Part shown: positions 7,709 to 14,352 of the stretch, one piece after another
Layout: every line of letters begins with the position of its first letter
How positions within the stretch are numbered: position 1 is the first letter of the stretch
Assembly (NCBI GenBank): GCA_910586215.1
Contig: CAJUGH010000018.1
Coordinates: forward strand, 23,552 to 87,551
Length of the DNA stretch: 64,000 nt
Direction of reading: 5' to 3'
Source: an uncultured Acetatifactor sp.
GTDB lineage: Bacteria > Bacillota > Clostridia > Lachnospirales > Lachnospiraceae
Notes under the pieces: generated by a model
What the model saw: the letters and a program-made list of their open reading frames with translations, nothing else
What the model was told of the DNA's origin: nothing
Database searches by the model: none
Made by a program: the position numbers and the translations under genes

Positions 7709-9061
7709 TTACAGGCTTCCCACTGCACCCTGGTATACCTCCACTTCTTTCAAGGGACGGGAGAAACTGCCGTCATCAAACAGGGACATCTGGCGGTATG
7801 TCATCCCGTCACTGCCAAACTGTATCCGTTCCTTCTCATCCGTCAAGTTCCTCACAATATAATCCTCTTCCAGCTTCACCGGATACATCAAACGCCCGTT
7901 GCAGGTGAGGAAATAAATCGCCCGCTTCAGCACCACCCCGATCTTCTTCAGATCCGCAAAGGTCAGGTTCGTGCTTCTCCTGGCGGCCACAATCCTCTGG
8001 GCACTCTTCACCCCGATCCCCGGTACCCGCAGCAGTTGCCCCAGGGGTGCCCGGTTGACTTCCACAGGAAACTGCTCTAGATGGCGCACCGCCCAGTCCT
8101 CCTTGGGATCCAGCATCACATTGAAATAGGGGCGCTTCTCGTCCAACAACTCCGATGCCTGGAACCCGTAGAACCGCAGTAACCAGTCTGCCTGGTACAG
8201 CCTGTGCTCCCGAAGCAGCGGCGGCCCTCCAGGCAGGGCAGGCAGGGCGCTATCCCCAGTCACATTCACGAAGGCAGAATAGAATACCCGCTTCAGTGAG
8301 AACTTCTGGTACAGACTCTCTGCCACGTTGAGAATCTGGTAATCACTCTCCGGGGTGGCTCCTATGATCATCTGGGTGGACTGGCCACCTCCCACAAACC
8401 TGGGAGCGCTGCGGTACAGGGCAAGTTCATTCTTATTCTCTGTAATGCCGTTCTGGATCTGGCGCATAGGTGTCAGGATATTCTTCCGGTGCTTATTAGG
8501 CGCCAGGCTGCGTAGCCCCTCTGCCGTGGGCAGTTCCAGGTTCACGCTCATCCTGTCTGCCAGATACCCTGTCATACGGATCAGTTCCCAGTCGGCCCCC
8601 GGTATGGTCTTCACATGCACATATCCGTTAAAGTGGTACTGGTTGCGCAGAAGCCAGATGGTCCTGTAGATCAGTTCCATAGTGAAGGAAGGAGACCGGA
8701 TGATACCGGAACTGAGGAAGAGGCCTTCAATATAGTTCCTCCGGTAGAATTCCATAGTCAGCGTACAGATCTCCTCTGGTGTAAAAGTAGCCCTGGGCAC
8801 ATCGTTGGAACAGCGGTTGAGACAATACTTGCAATCGTAGATACATTCATTGGTCAGAAGGATCTTCAGCAGGGAGATGCATCTGCCATCACTGCTGAAA
8901 CTGTGACAGATTCCCCCGGCCACACAGTTTCCGATGCTCTGCCCGTTGCCTTTGCGTTCCACCCCGCTGGACGTACAGGCCACGTCATATTTTGCTGCAT
9001 CCGTCAGGATCCCCAGCTTATCCATAAGGGATATCTCGTTCCCTGTTGCAAGATACTCCAT
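7709..9061 (-). CDS. Putative DNA modification/repair radical SAM protein
   Basis: A 450-residue radical-SAM enzyme of the TIGR03916 type. Cysteines 73, 77 and 80 form the CxxxCxxC motif that binds the 4Fe-4S cluster and S-adenosylmethionine (CIYDCKYC). A helix-hairpin-helix segment (LLRVPGIGVKSAQRIVAARR) near residue 355-375 indicates contact with DNA. The start at 9061 has AGGAGGG five bases upstream; the frame is open further up but has no better start. It forms a two-gene unit with the downstream DUF4130 gene, and a LexA-type box lies 83 bases upstream. The exact reaction is not established. Confidence 0.92.
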   Translation of the reverse strand: MEYLATGNEISLMDKLGILTDAAKYDVACTSSGVERKGNGQSIGNCVAGGICHSFSSDGRCISLLKILLTNECIYDCKYCLNRCSNDVPRATFTPEEICTLTMEFYRRNYIEGLFLSSGIIRSPSFTMELIYRTIWLLRNQYHFNGYVHVKTIPGADWELIRMTGYLADRMSVNLELPTAEGLRSLAPNKHRKNILTPMRQIQNGITENKNELALYRSAPRFVGGGQSTQMIIGATPESDYQILNVAESLYQKFSLKRVFYSAFVNVTGDSALPALPGGPPLLREHRLYQADWLLRFYGFQASELLDEKRPYFNVMLDPKEDWAVRHLEQFPVEVNRAPLGQLLRVPGIGVKSAQRIVAARRSTNLTFADLKKIGVVLKRAIYFLTCNGRLMYPVKLEEDYIVRNLTDEKERIQFGSDGMTYRQMSLFDDGSFSRPLKEVEVYQGAVGSL

Positions 9062-9143
9062 GTCTTCCCTCCTGCTGCCTTTAGATGTTCCTTTTCTTTC
9101 TATCTTTCCTAAGTTTCTTCCAATCTTCCCCAACAGAAAATCA

Positions 9144-9155
9144 GAACGCCTGTTC
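9144..9155 (-). promoter_or_regulatory. LexA (SOS) box upstream of the radical-SAM/DUF4130 genes
   Basis: GAAC-GCCT-GTTC is an exact match to the Gram-positive LexA/DinR core GAAC-N4-GTTC. A second, one-mismatch copy (GAAC-GTAT-GTGC read on the minus strand) lies at 9179-9168. Both flank an AT-rich stretch with TATTCT/TATTAT elements that could be the -10 region, so LexA binding would block this promoter. Confidence 0.7.
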
Positions 9156-9204
9156 TATAATAGAATAGCACATACGTTCTTATTTTGCAAGGATTTTTTA
9201 TTTT

Positions 9205-9261
9205 GTCCACCCGGTAAGCCGGACTGTCATCCTGGGTCATCCTCTGGCGCACCTGTTTCGG
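9205..9261 (-). pseudogene. Fragment duplicated from the rsiV-like gene
   Basis: Read on the minus strand, this encodes RQRMTQDDSPAYRVD, which corresponds to RQRMAQDDSLTYWVD inside the intact RsiV-like gene (about 11416-11475). The DNA is also clearly alike over some 50 bases. The fragment has no start and no other part of the gene around it. It is therefore a relic of a duplicated or rearranged copy lying about 2 kb away from the intact gene. Confidence 0.65.
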
Positions 9262-9298
9262 ACTACAACCACACAGGTGGAAAAAATTGAAAAACCCA

Positions 9299-9327
9299 TT
9301 GCCAAAATCCCCAAAAAGCTGTTTAAT
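9299..9327 (+). promoter_or_regulatory. Promoter of asnA
   Basis: TTGCCA, 17 bases and TTTAAT lie 57 bases before the asnA start. No T-box features (no AGGGTGGNACCGCG-like sequence) were found in the leader, so tRNA-sensing control is not supported. Confidence 0.5.
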
Positions 9328-9383
9328 AGAATGTAAGGCTAAATGACACAGCCGCAACCCATATTATATAAGGAAGTAATGCC

Positions 9384-10394
9384 ATGTCAAATTTTATGTT
9401 ACCCACAGGTTACAAATCACAGTTGAACCTCTATGAAACCCAGATTGCCATCAAGCAGGTCAAGGATTTCTTCCAGACCCTGCTGGCAGAGCGCCTTCAC
9501 CTGCTGCGCGTGTCGGCCCCCCTGTTCGTGGCACCGGAATCCGGCTTGAACGACAACCTGAACGGCATTGAGCGCCCTGTCACCTTCGACATCAAGCACC
9601 AGGAAGCCCGTGATGCGGAGATAGTACAGTCCCTGGCCAAGTGGAAGCGTTATGCCCTGCAGAAATACGGTTTTTCCGTGGGGGAAGGACTCTACACCGA
9701 TATGAGTGCCATCCGCCGGGATGAAGTGACTGACAATATCCACTCCATCTATGTGGACCAGTGGGACTGGGAGAAGATCATCTCCCGGGAAGCCCGTACC
9801 ATGGATACCTTGAAGGAGACTGTCCGCAATGTATACAAGGTGCTGCGCAAGACCGAGAAATATATGGCCATCCACTATGATTACATTGAGGAGATCCTGC
9901 CCCATGATATTTTCTTCGTGACCACCAGTCAGCTGGCTGAAATGTTCCCGGACTATACGCCCAAGGAGCGGGAATACTACATATCCAAGGCAAAGGGTGC
10001 CGTCTGTATCATGCAGATCGGGGATAAGCTGGAAAATGGCGAACCCCATGACGGCCGTGCCCCGGACTACGATGACTGGGCCTTGAATGCTGACATTGTA
10101 GTGTACTATCCTGTCCTGGACATCGCCCTGGAACTGTCCAGTATGGGCATCCGCGTGGACCGGCAGGCCCTGCTCACGCAGCTTGAAAAGGCCGGATGTC
10201 CGGAACGTGCCGACCTTCCCTTCCACCGGGCCGTGCTGGAAGAGACCCTGCCTTTCACCATCGGAGGGGGCATCGGACAGTCCCGGATCTGTATGTTCTT
10301 CCTGCGCAAGGCCCATATCGGGGAAGTACAGTGTTCCCTGTGGCCGGAGGAAACCATGACAGAAGCTGCCAGCCATGGCCTGCAGCTTCTGTAG
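9384..10394 (+). CDS. asnA: Aspartate-ammonia ligase (asparagine synthetase A)
   Basis: A 336-residue cytoplasmic enzyme that makes asparagine from aspartate, ammonia and ATP. The full family sequence is recognisable: the TGYKSQLNLYETQIAIK opening, GLNDNLNGIERPV, DMSAIRRDE near residue 110, and the C-terminal TIGGGIGQSRICMF, which resembles a class II aminoacyl-tRNA synthetase motif. The length matches the family (about 330-340). Its AAGGAAG ribosome site lies close to the start. It is transcribed towards a short hypothetical gene 42 bases downstream, which may be in the same transcript. Confidence 0.95.
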   Translation: MSNFMLPTGYKSQLNLYETQIAIKQVKDFFQTLLAERLHLLRVSAPLFVAPESGLNDNLNGIERPVTFDIKHQEARDAEIVQSLAKWKRYALQKYGFSVGEGLYTDMSAIRRDEVTDNIHSIYVDQWDWEKIISREARTMDTLKETVRNVYKVLRKTEKYMAIHYDYIEEILPHDIFFVTTSQLAEMFPDYTPKEREYYISKAKGAVCIMQIGDKLENGEPHDGRAPDYDDWALNADIVVYYPVLDIALELSSMGIRVDRQALLTQLEKAGCPERADLPFHRAVLEETLPFTIGGGIGQSRICMFFLRKAHIGEVQCSLWPEETMTEAASHGLQLL

Positions 10395-10436
10395 GAGGAT
10401 GACGACATCTTAATATAACACCAAGAGGAGAATCCT

Positions 10437-11012
10437 ATGTATTATTATGCATCCCGAAACCCAGACTTGAAAAATCTGTCCCTGGACACTGCGGACCATG
10501 GTATTCCTGCCCTGTCCTTATCTTCCAGGAAGGAAAATGTACTGACAGCCTTAAGCAATGCCATTGAAAAATACTGCCAGGAGAAGGGCCATGCGTACGC
10601 CCCGGACTGGAGCAGCTGGAATCCGCAGGGCTTTGACAGGGATGGTATTCTCTGTCTGGAAGAGTATTATCCCAATGCCATTTCCGACACCTACAAAGGC
10701 GTATCCGGCTATATCTACCAGGTGGACATCATTCCCGGTGCTGTAAAGCAGGAGAAAACCCAGGACGGCATCCGGGTCACGGGTTCGGAACCCATCCCTG
10801 TATGTGGCTGCGAGTATATCCCCGATGCCTACGAAGCCATACTGGCTGCGGCAGAGAGCGGCGCCATCCGGCTGCTGCGCTTCGAGGACATGAAGGAAAA
10901 CACCAAAAAAATCATAGCCTCCCTGGTAAAGGGCGACTACGAAAATACAGAGGGGAATCCTGCCTACCGGAATTTCCTGGCAGACAAATTTTCCCATGTG
11001 ATATACAGGTAG
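10437..11012 (+). CDS. Hypothetical protein downstream of asnA
   Basis: A 191-residue soluble protein that I do not recognise. It has no signal peptide or membrane segment. Visible features are a conserved-looking opening MYYYASRNPDLKNLSL, a cysteine pair in VCGCEYIPDAYEAI near residue 122-135, and an acidic, tyrosine-rich middle. AAGAGGAGAATCCT supplies the ribosome site seven bases before the ATG. The coding style is like that of its neighbours, so it is probably native. It begins 42 bases after asnA and converges on the RsiV-like gene. Confidence 0.75.
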   Translation: MYYYASRNPDLKNLSLDTADHGIPALSLSSRKENVLTALSNAIEKYCQEKGHAYAPDWSSWNPQGFDRDGILCLEEYYPNAISDTYKGVSGYIYQVDIIPGAVKQEKTQDGIRVTGSEPIPVCGCEYIPDAYEAILAAAESGAIRLLRFEDMKENTKKIIASLVKGDYENTEGNPAYRNFLADKFSHVIYR

Positions 11013-11048
11013 GAATCTCCTGGCCAGGCAGACAAATCCCTTGGCCAG

Positions 11049-11083
11049 ACAGGAGGCAGGCGAATGCATCGCCTGCCTCCTGT
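11049..11083. repeat. Perfect 15-bp inverted repeat between convergent genes
   Basis: ACAGGAGGCAGGCGA and its exact reverse complement are separated by ATGCA. A smaller stem, GAGATGC-TTT-GCATCTC, follows about 40 bases on. The stem lies 36 bases after a plus-strand stop and before a convergent minus-strand gene, the place for a bidirectional terminator, but neither strand has a T-run. The rest of 11084-11251 shows nothing else I can support. Confidence 0.6.
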
Positions 11084-11251
11084 GACCCTCGCGGCATTCG
11101 CCAAATGTCTATGAGATGCTTTGCATCTCTATGGGTAGCCGCTTAGCTCATTGCCCGCGGGAATAAAGGACTTCCCAAATTATTACGGATTGTTTGTGCC
11201 ATTTTAATGGCACTGATGCCGAGACAGCATGCCGGGAAGTGGGGACGATTG

Positions 11252-12124
11252 TTATTGCGGCACTTCCACTTCGAATTCCACGCACCCCATATACCCCGGC
11301 GCCACCTCATATTCGTCAAAACAAATCACTGCATTTCCAGCCTCGTTCACATAGAAATCCTGGTCCTGTGCAATCTCCTGGAAATTCCACGCAGGCACAT
11401 CCTCATAGTCCACCCAGTATGTCAGGCTGTCATCCTGGGCCATCCTCTGGCGCATCTGCTCCTTCACGGACTGGCTGATGACCTGGGTATAGTCTGCGCC
11501 GAAAAGCCCTGCAAGTGTGGCGCGTTCTCCTGTGGTCTTGTCTATGGTATAATGACGGTGGCACTCATAGCCGCTGCCAGCTCCCTGGTACATCATCAGA
11601 TCCAGGGAAAACCATCTCTTTGTGTCTGCCAGTACCGTGCTTTCTATGACCAGATCCTGGTAGCCCTCCGCATATTCCTCCATATCCCGCTTGAATTCTT
11701 CTATCAGTCCGTCTGTTACCTGCTGGATATCCAGGTTGATCTCGTCTGCCGTCTTCCTGGCCTGTTCCAGGGTCTCCTGGGACACATCACTCTTTTTCTC
11801 TATCTCTTCCTGGAGCTTCACTTCCTGTACTTCCACATCTGCCGTATACCGCTCTGTATCCACTTTGTACTCCCGGATGGTAACTACCTTGAAGAAATCC
11901 CCCAGCAGGGGAATCTGCTGCATGGCTGCCGCCACCATCTGGCTGGTATTGGGCAGGATCAGCAGAATGGCCAGGGAAGCAGCTATACTGGTACCTGTCC
12001 GGATCATCCGCTGCTTTTTCCTCCTTCTCTTCTCCTGCCTGGCACGCTGGATTCCAAGTTCCACTTTCTCCCTCATCTGATCTGGCACCATAATCTCCTC
12101 ATACTCCTTCTTCCACGTATTCAT
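11252..12124 (-). CDS. rsiV: RsiV-like membrane anti-sigma factor
   Basis: A 290-residue single-pass membrane protein. A basic cytoplasmic segment (EKRRRKKQR near 31-39) precedes one transmembrane helix (about 43-60), and a large extracellular part follows with the DUF3298-like region of RsiV, the lysozyme-sensing anti-sigma factor of Bacillus. It starts inside the end of the sigma gene (26-base overlap) behind GGAGG, so the two are translationally coupled and the protein is inferred to hold that sigma factor inactive. A small degraded copy of part of this gene sits at 9205-9261. The ligand is unknown. Confidence 0.85.
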   Translation of the reverse strand: MNTWKKEYEEIMVPDQMREKVELGIQRARQEKRRRKKQRMIRTGTSIAASLAILLILPNTSQMVAAAMQQIPLLGDFFKVVTIREYKVDTERYTADVEVQEVKLQEEIEKKSDVSQETLEQARKTADEINLDIQQVTDGLIEEFKRDMEEYAEGYQDLVIESTVLADTKRWFSLDLMMYQGAGSGYECHRHYTIDKTTGERATLAGLFGADYTQVISQSVKEQMRQRMAQDDSLTYWVDYEDVPAWNFQEIAQDQDFYVNEAGNAVICFDEYEVAPGYMGCVEFEVEVPQ

Positions 12125-12611
12125 ACTCCATACCTCCTGCTTCCATATACTTCCGCATTTTCTCCAGGGCACGGTACAGCCTGCTCTTGACCGTGTTCAC
12201 ATTCATGTCCAGGATCCTGGCGATGGTTCCCAGTTTCTCCTCCTCAAAATATTTGAGCACCACAATGGCCCGCTCCCCCTCGTCCAGTTTTCCCAGGGCT
12301 GCCTGCAGATCCACATCCTCTATATGGTCTGCCACTCCTTCCTCGGGCACTTCCTCCATGGCTACTGTCCTTCCCCTGTACTGCGCCAGGAACCGAACCG
12401 CCTCATTCATCACGATCCGGCACACCCAGGTATCCACATATTCCGGTTGCTTCAAGGAATCGCTCTTCAGAATTGCCTTGTACGCCGCTTCCTGGACGAT
12501 ATCCATGGCATCCTGTTCTTGAAATACATAGCTGTATGCAATCCTGTAATATTTTCCATAATTGCCAATCAGACATTCCTGTACCAGCTTCTCCTTTTTC
12601 TCTGTCCGCAT
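12099..12611 (-). CDS. sigV: ECF RNA polymerase sigma factor (SigV-like)
   Basis: A 170-residue extracytoplasmic-function sigma factor. Region 2 (DAMDIVQEAAYKAI around 38-51) and region 4 with the helix-turn-helix (GTIARILDMNVNTVKSRLYRA around 130-150) are both present. The start at 12611 follows GAGGAGG by eight bases; the frame is open upstream, but without a good site. It overlaps the RsiV-like anti-sigma gene. A promoter of its own class lies just upstream, so positive autoregulation is likely. By analogy it would answer cell-envelope damage. Confidence 0.9.
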   Translation of the reverse strand: MRTEKKEKLVQECLIGNYGKYYRIAYSYVFQEQDAMDIVQEAAYKAILKSDSLKQPEYVDTWVCRIVMNEAVRFLAQYRGRTVAMEEVPEEGVADHIEDVDLQAALGKLDEGERAIVVLKYFEEEKLGTIARILDMNVNTVKSRLYRALEKMRKYMEAGGMEYEYVEEGV

Positions 12612-12635
12612 CTGGATTTCCTCCTCTCTGATCTT

Positions 12636-12664
12636 TAGACCTGTGTGTCCCCTAAAAAGTTTCA
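12636..12664 (-). promoter_or_regulatory. ECF-type autoregulatory promoter
   Basis: Minus strand: TGAAAC followed by a T-run, 17 bases, then GGTCTA. This resembles the TGAAAC / CGTC pattern recognised by ECF sigma factors of the SigV/SigX kind and lies 25 bases before the sigma-factor start. It suggests that the sigma factor drives its own operon. Confidence 0.65.
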
Positions 12665-12681
12665 GCCTACAGAAAAAACCT

Positions 12682-12709
12682 AAAAAAAGAAGGAGCACAT
12701 GTCTCCTTC
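12682..12709 (-). terminator. Rho-independent terminator upstream of the sigma operon
   Basis: Minus-strand stem GAAGGAG / CTCCTTC with a 7-base loop is followed by TTTTTTT. It ends transcription coming from the FlhA-like and DUF1703 remnants and isolates the sigma promoter. Confidence 0.8.
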
Positions 12710-12806
12710 CCTTTCTGTTTCATCTGCCAGCCTGCTCCCATGGCGTTCCCTGCTGGCTCTCCTGTCAGCCCGGTCCTGTGGCGGCCCTAACTGAAGTTTC
12801 CTCCCG

Positions 12807-13409
12807 TCAGTTCGGTCTGCCCGTCCCTTCTGCCAATCCTGCTTCCAGTTCCTCCAGGATATGAACCATATCCCGGAAGTTTCCCCCTTCCCGGCACACG
12901 GCCACAAGCCTCTCCTTCACCTGCAGGTAGCTCACCTTACCGGGTACAAGATCTGCCACAAGGCCGGGATACTGCTGCTCGGCATGATCCAGAAGCTGCT
13001 TCACCATCTGCTTGTTCAGAATCTCTCCATACTGTGTCCGGCAGACTTCCAGGACTTTGTCCAGGATCTGCTGGTAAGTATCCCCATCCACTGTCTCCAG
13101 CTTCTCCTGCCAGAGCACCCTGTCATAAGACAGGATCCGGATTTCCCTGGGTTCCAATCCCACATTGTCCCGGAAATTTGTCACCGGAAGAAGGAATCCC
13201 GTCTCCCTGGCCAGTTGTTTCCGTTTCTCCTTGACCAGATCTGTCTTCAGCCCCTCCGCAAAGCAAGGGATGACATCACACCCGAACTCCACCACCAGGG
13301 GATCTGCGAACAGATTCCGTCCGATCTCCTGATCCATCACCGCACTGTGAGGTTCCGTCACCTTAGTTCCCTGGATCCCGAATAACACATTGGCATCCAC
13401 CTGCAACAC
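12807..13409 (-). CDS. FlhA/FHIPEP C-terminal-domain-like protein, probably a remnant
   Basis: The 200 residues resemble the cytoplasmic domain of FlhA, the flagellar type III export gate protein. DPLVVEFGCDVIP matches its domain entry, TDLVKEKRKQLARETGFLLP and RDNVGLEPREIRI match the first subdomain, and KQLLDHAEQQYPGLVADLVP plus the RDMVHILEELE end match the C-terminal helices. The FlhA membrane domain and the usual PTFGLPA-type stretch are missing. The only upstream start is a GTG at 13409 with no ribosome site, and the frame is simply open back to the DUF1703 stop at 13449. No other flagellar gene is seen. It may be decaying or a free-standing domain; the fold assignment is better supported than function. 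Confidence 0.5.
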   Translation of the reverse strand: MLQVDANVLFGIQGTKVTEPHSAVMDQEIGRNLFADPLVVEFGCDVIPCFAEGLKTDLVKEKRKQLARETGFLLPVTNFRDNVGLEPREIRILSYDRVLWQEKLETVDGDTYQQILDKVLEVCRTQYGEILNKQMVKQLLDHAEQQYPGLVADLVPGKVSYLQVKERLVAVCREGGNFRDMVHILEELEAGLAEGTGRPN

Positions 13410-13448
13410 AGCAACGGGATGTTGGGGGAGAGGGCAACTACTGCTTTT

Positions 13449-14346
13449 TCAGCTTCCAATCAAAACCTTCTTTCCGCAGAAGGCAAATCCGTATTTCCGG
13501 ATGCGCCCTTCCGGAATTCCTTTTGCGACCAGGTTTGCCTGGTATTTCCTCTCTGTAATCTGACGCAGGGCCGCTTGTACCGTATCGGCCAGTCCCTCCT
13601 CCCCCTCCTCCTGGACTTTGAATTCCAGGATCAGCGCATCGTATCCTGCAGACAAATTTCTGGGTTCCAGCATGATATCATACCGGCCAAAACCGCTTTC
13701 CCGGTTAGAGGTAATCACATACCGGTCCACCAGCTTCACCATCAGTCCCAGCACAATACCCTGATAGAAGCGCTCCGGCTCTTTTCCGGAAGGCTTCGTC
13801 CCAGAGTCAAAGCTACTGAACATTTCCTCTGTCACACGGTTCATATACCGGTTCATCGCCTTCAGATCCCCTATCATCAAGGCCTTGAGAAAGTCGCCAT
13901 AGTCAGACTGCACCTCATCGAACCATCCCCGCACCATGTTGCGGAACATGACCTGGACTTCAAAATTTGTCAATGCCAGTTCATACCTTTCCTTCCACTC
14001 CCCATATTCCGTGGTGTATGTCTGGAAATGCTTCACTTTCAAGTAACCGCTGGCAAGCAGGAGGCTCCAGATGGCATCTTCCCTGGCAGATAACTGGCTG
14101 TAGATGATCTGTTCATCAAATTCCACCCAGACCGTGTTCCCCTGCATCACATGTTCAAAGGTTTTCTTCAAGTCCGGACTGCCCTCCCGGATCAGCTTTC
14201 CCACAAGGCTATTGGAACTGGTGTTTGCCCAGTAAGCGCCCACCTTCCCACCACTCCTTGATAAAGTTTGTCTTGTCAACGTAAAAATATCCCCTGTCCC
14301 GAATGACTTCGAAATCCTGGTTTCCAATTCCAATCGTCCTGGCCAT
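13449..14346 (-). pseudogene. DUF1703 AAA-ATPase/PD-(D/E)XK protein with deleted ATPase domain
   Basis: The family normally has an N-terminal AAA ATPase and a C-terminal PD-(D/E)XK nuclease-like domain, about 520-580 residues in all. Here the true start at 14346 encodes MARTIGIGNQDFEVIRDRG and YFYVDKTNFIKEWWE, the family's opening, but no Walker A (RPRRFGKT) follows. Near 14245 the frame shifts and resumes at YWANTSSNSLVGKLIREGSP, deep in the protein, then runs to the nuclease-like YDIMLEPRN / ALILEFKVQ end. Roughly 200-300 codons are gone. These proteins often vary in copy number in gut Firmicutes; another scrap lies at 28462-28695. Confidence 0.75.
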
Positions 14347-14352
14347 ACCCTT

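Noticed and set aside
9328..9383. Possible T-box or riboswitch in the asnA leader
   Set aside because: No T-box sequence, specifier loop or other known riboswitch core was found.
11091..11109. Similarity of CTCGCGGCATTCGCCAAAT to CTCGCGGCATCTGCCAGAT near 47313, suggesting a dispersed repeat
   Set aside because: Only about 15 of 19 bases match and flanks differ; not enough to call a repeat family.
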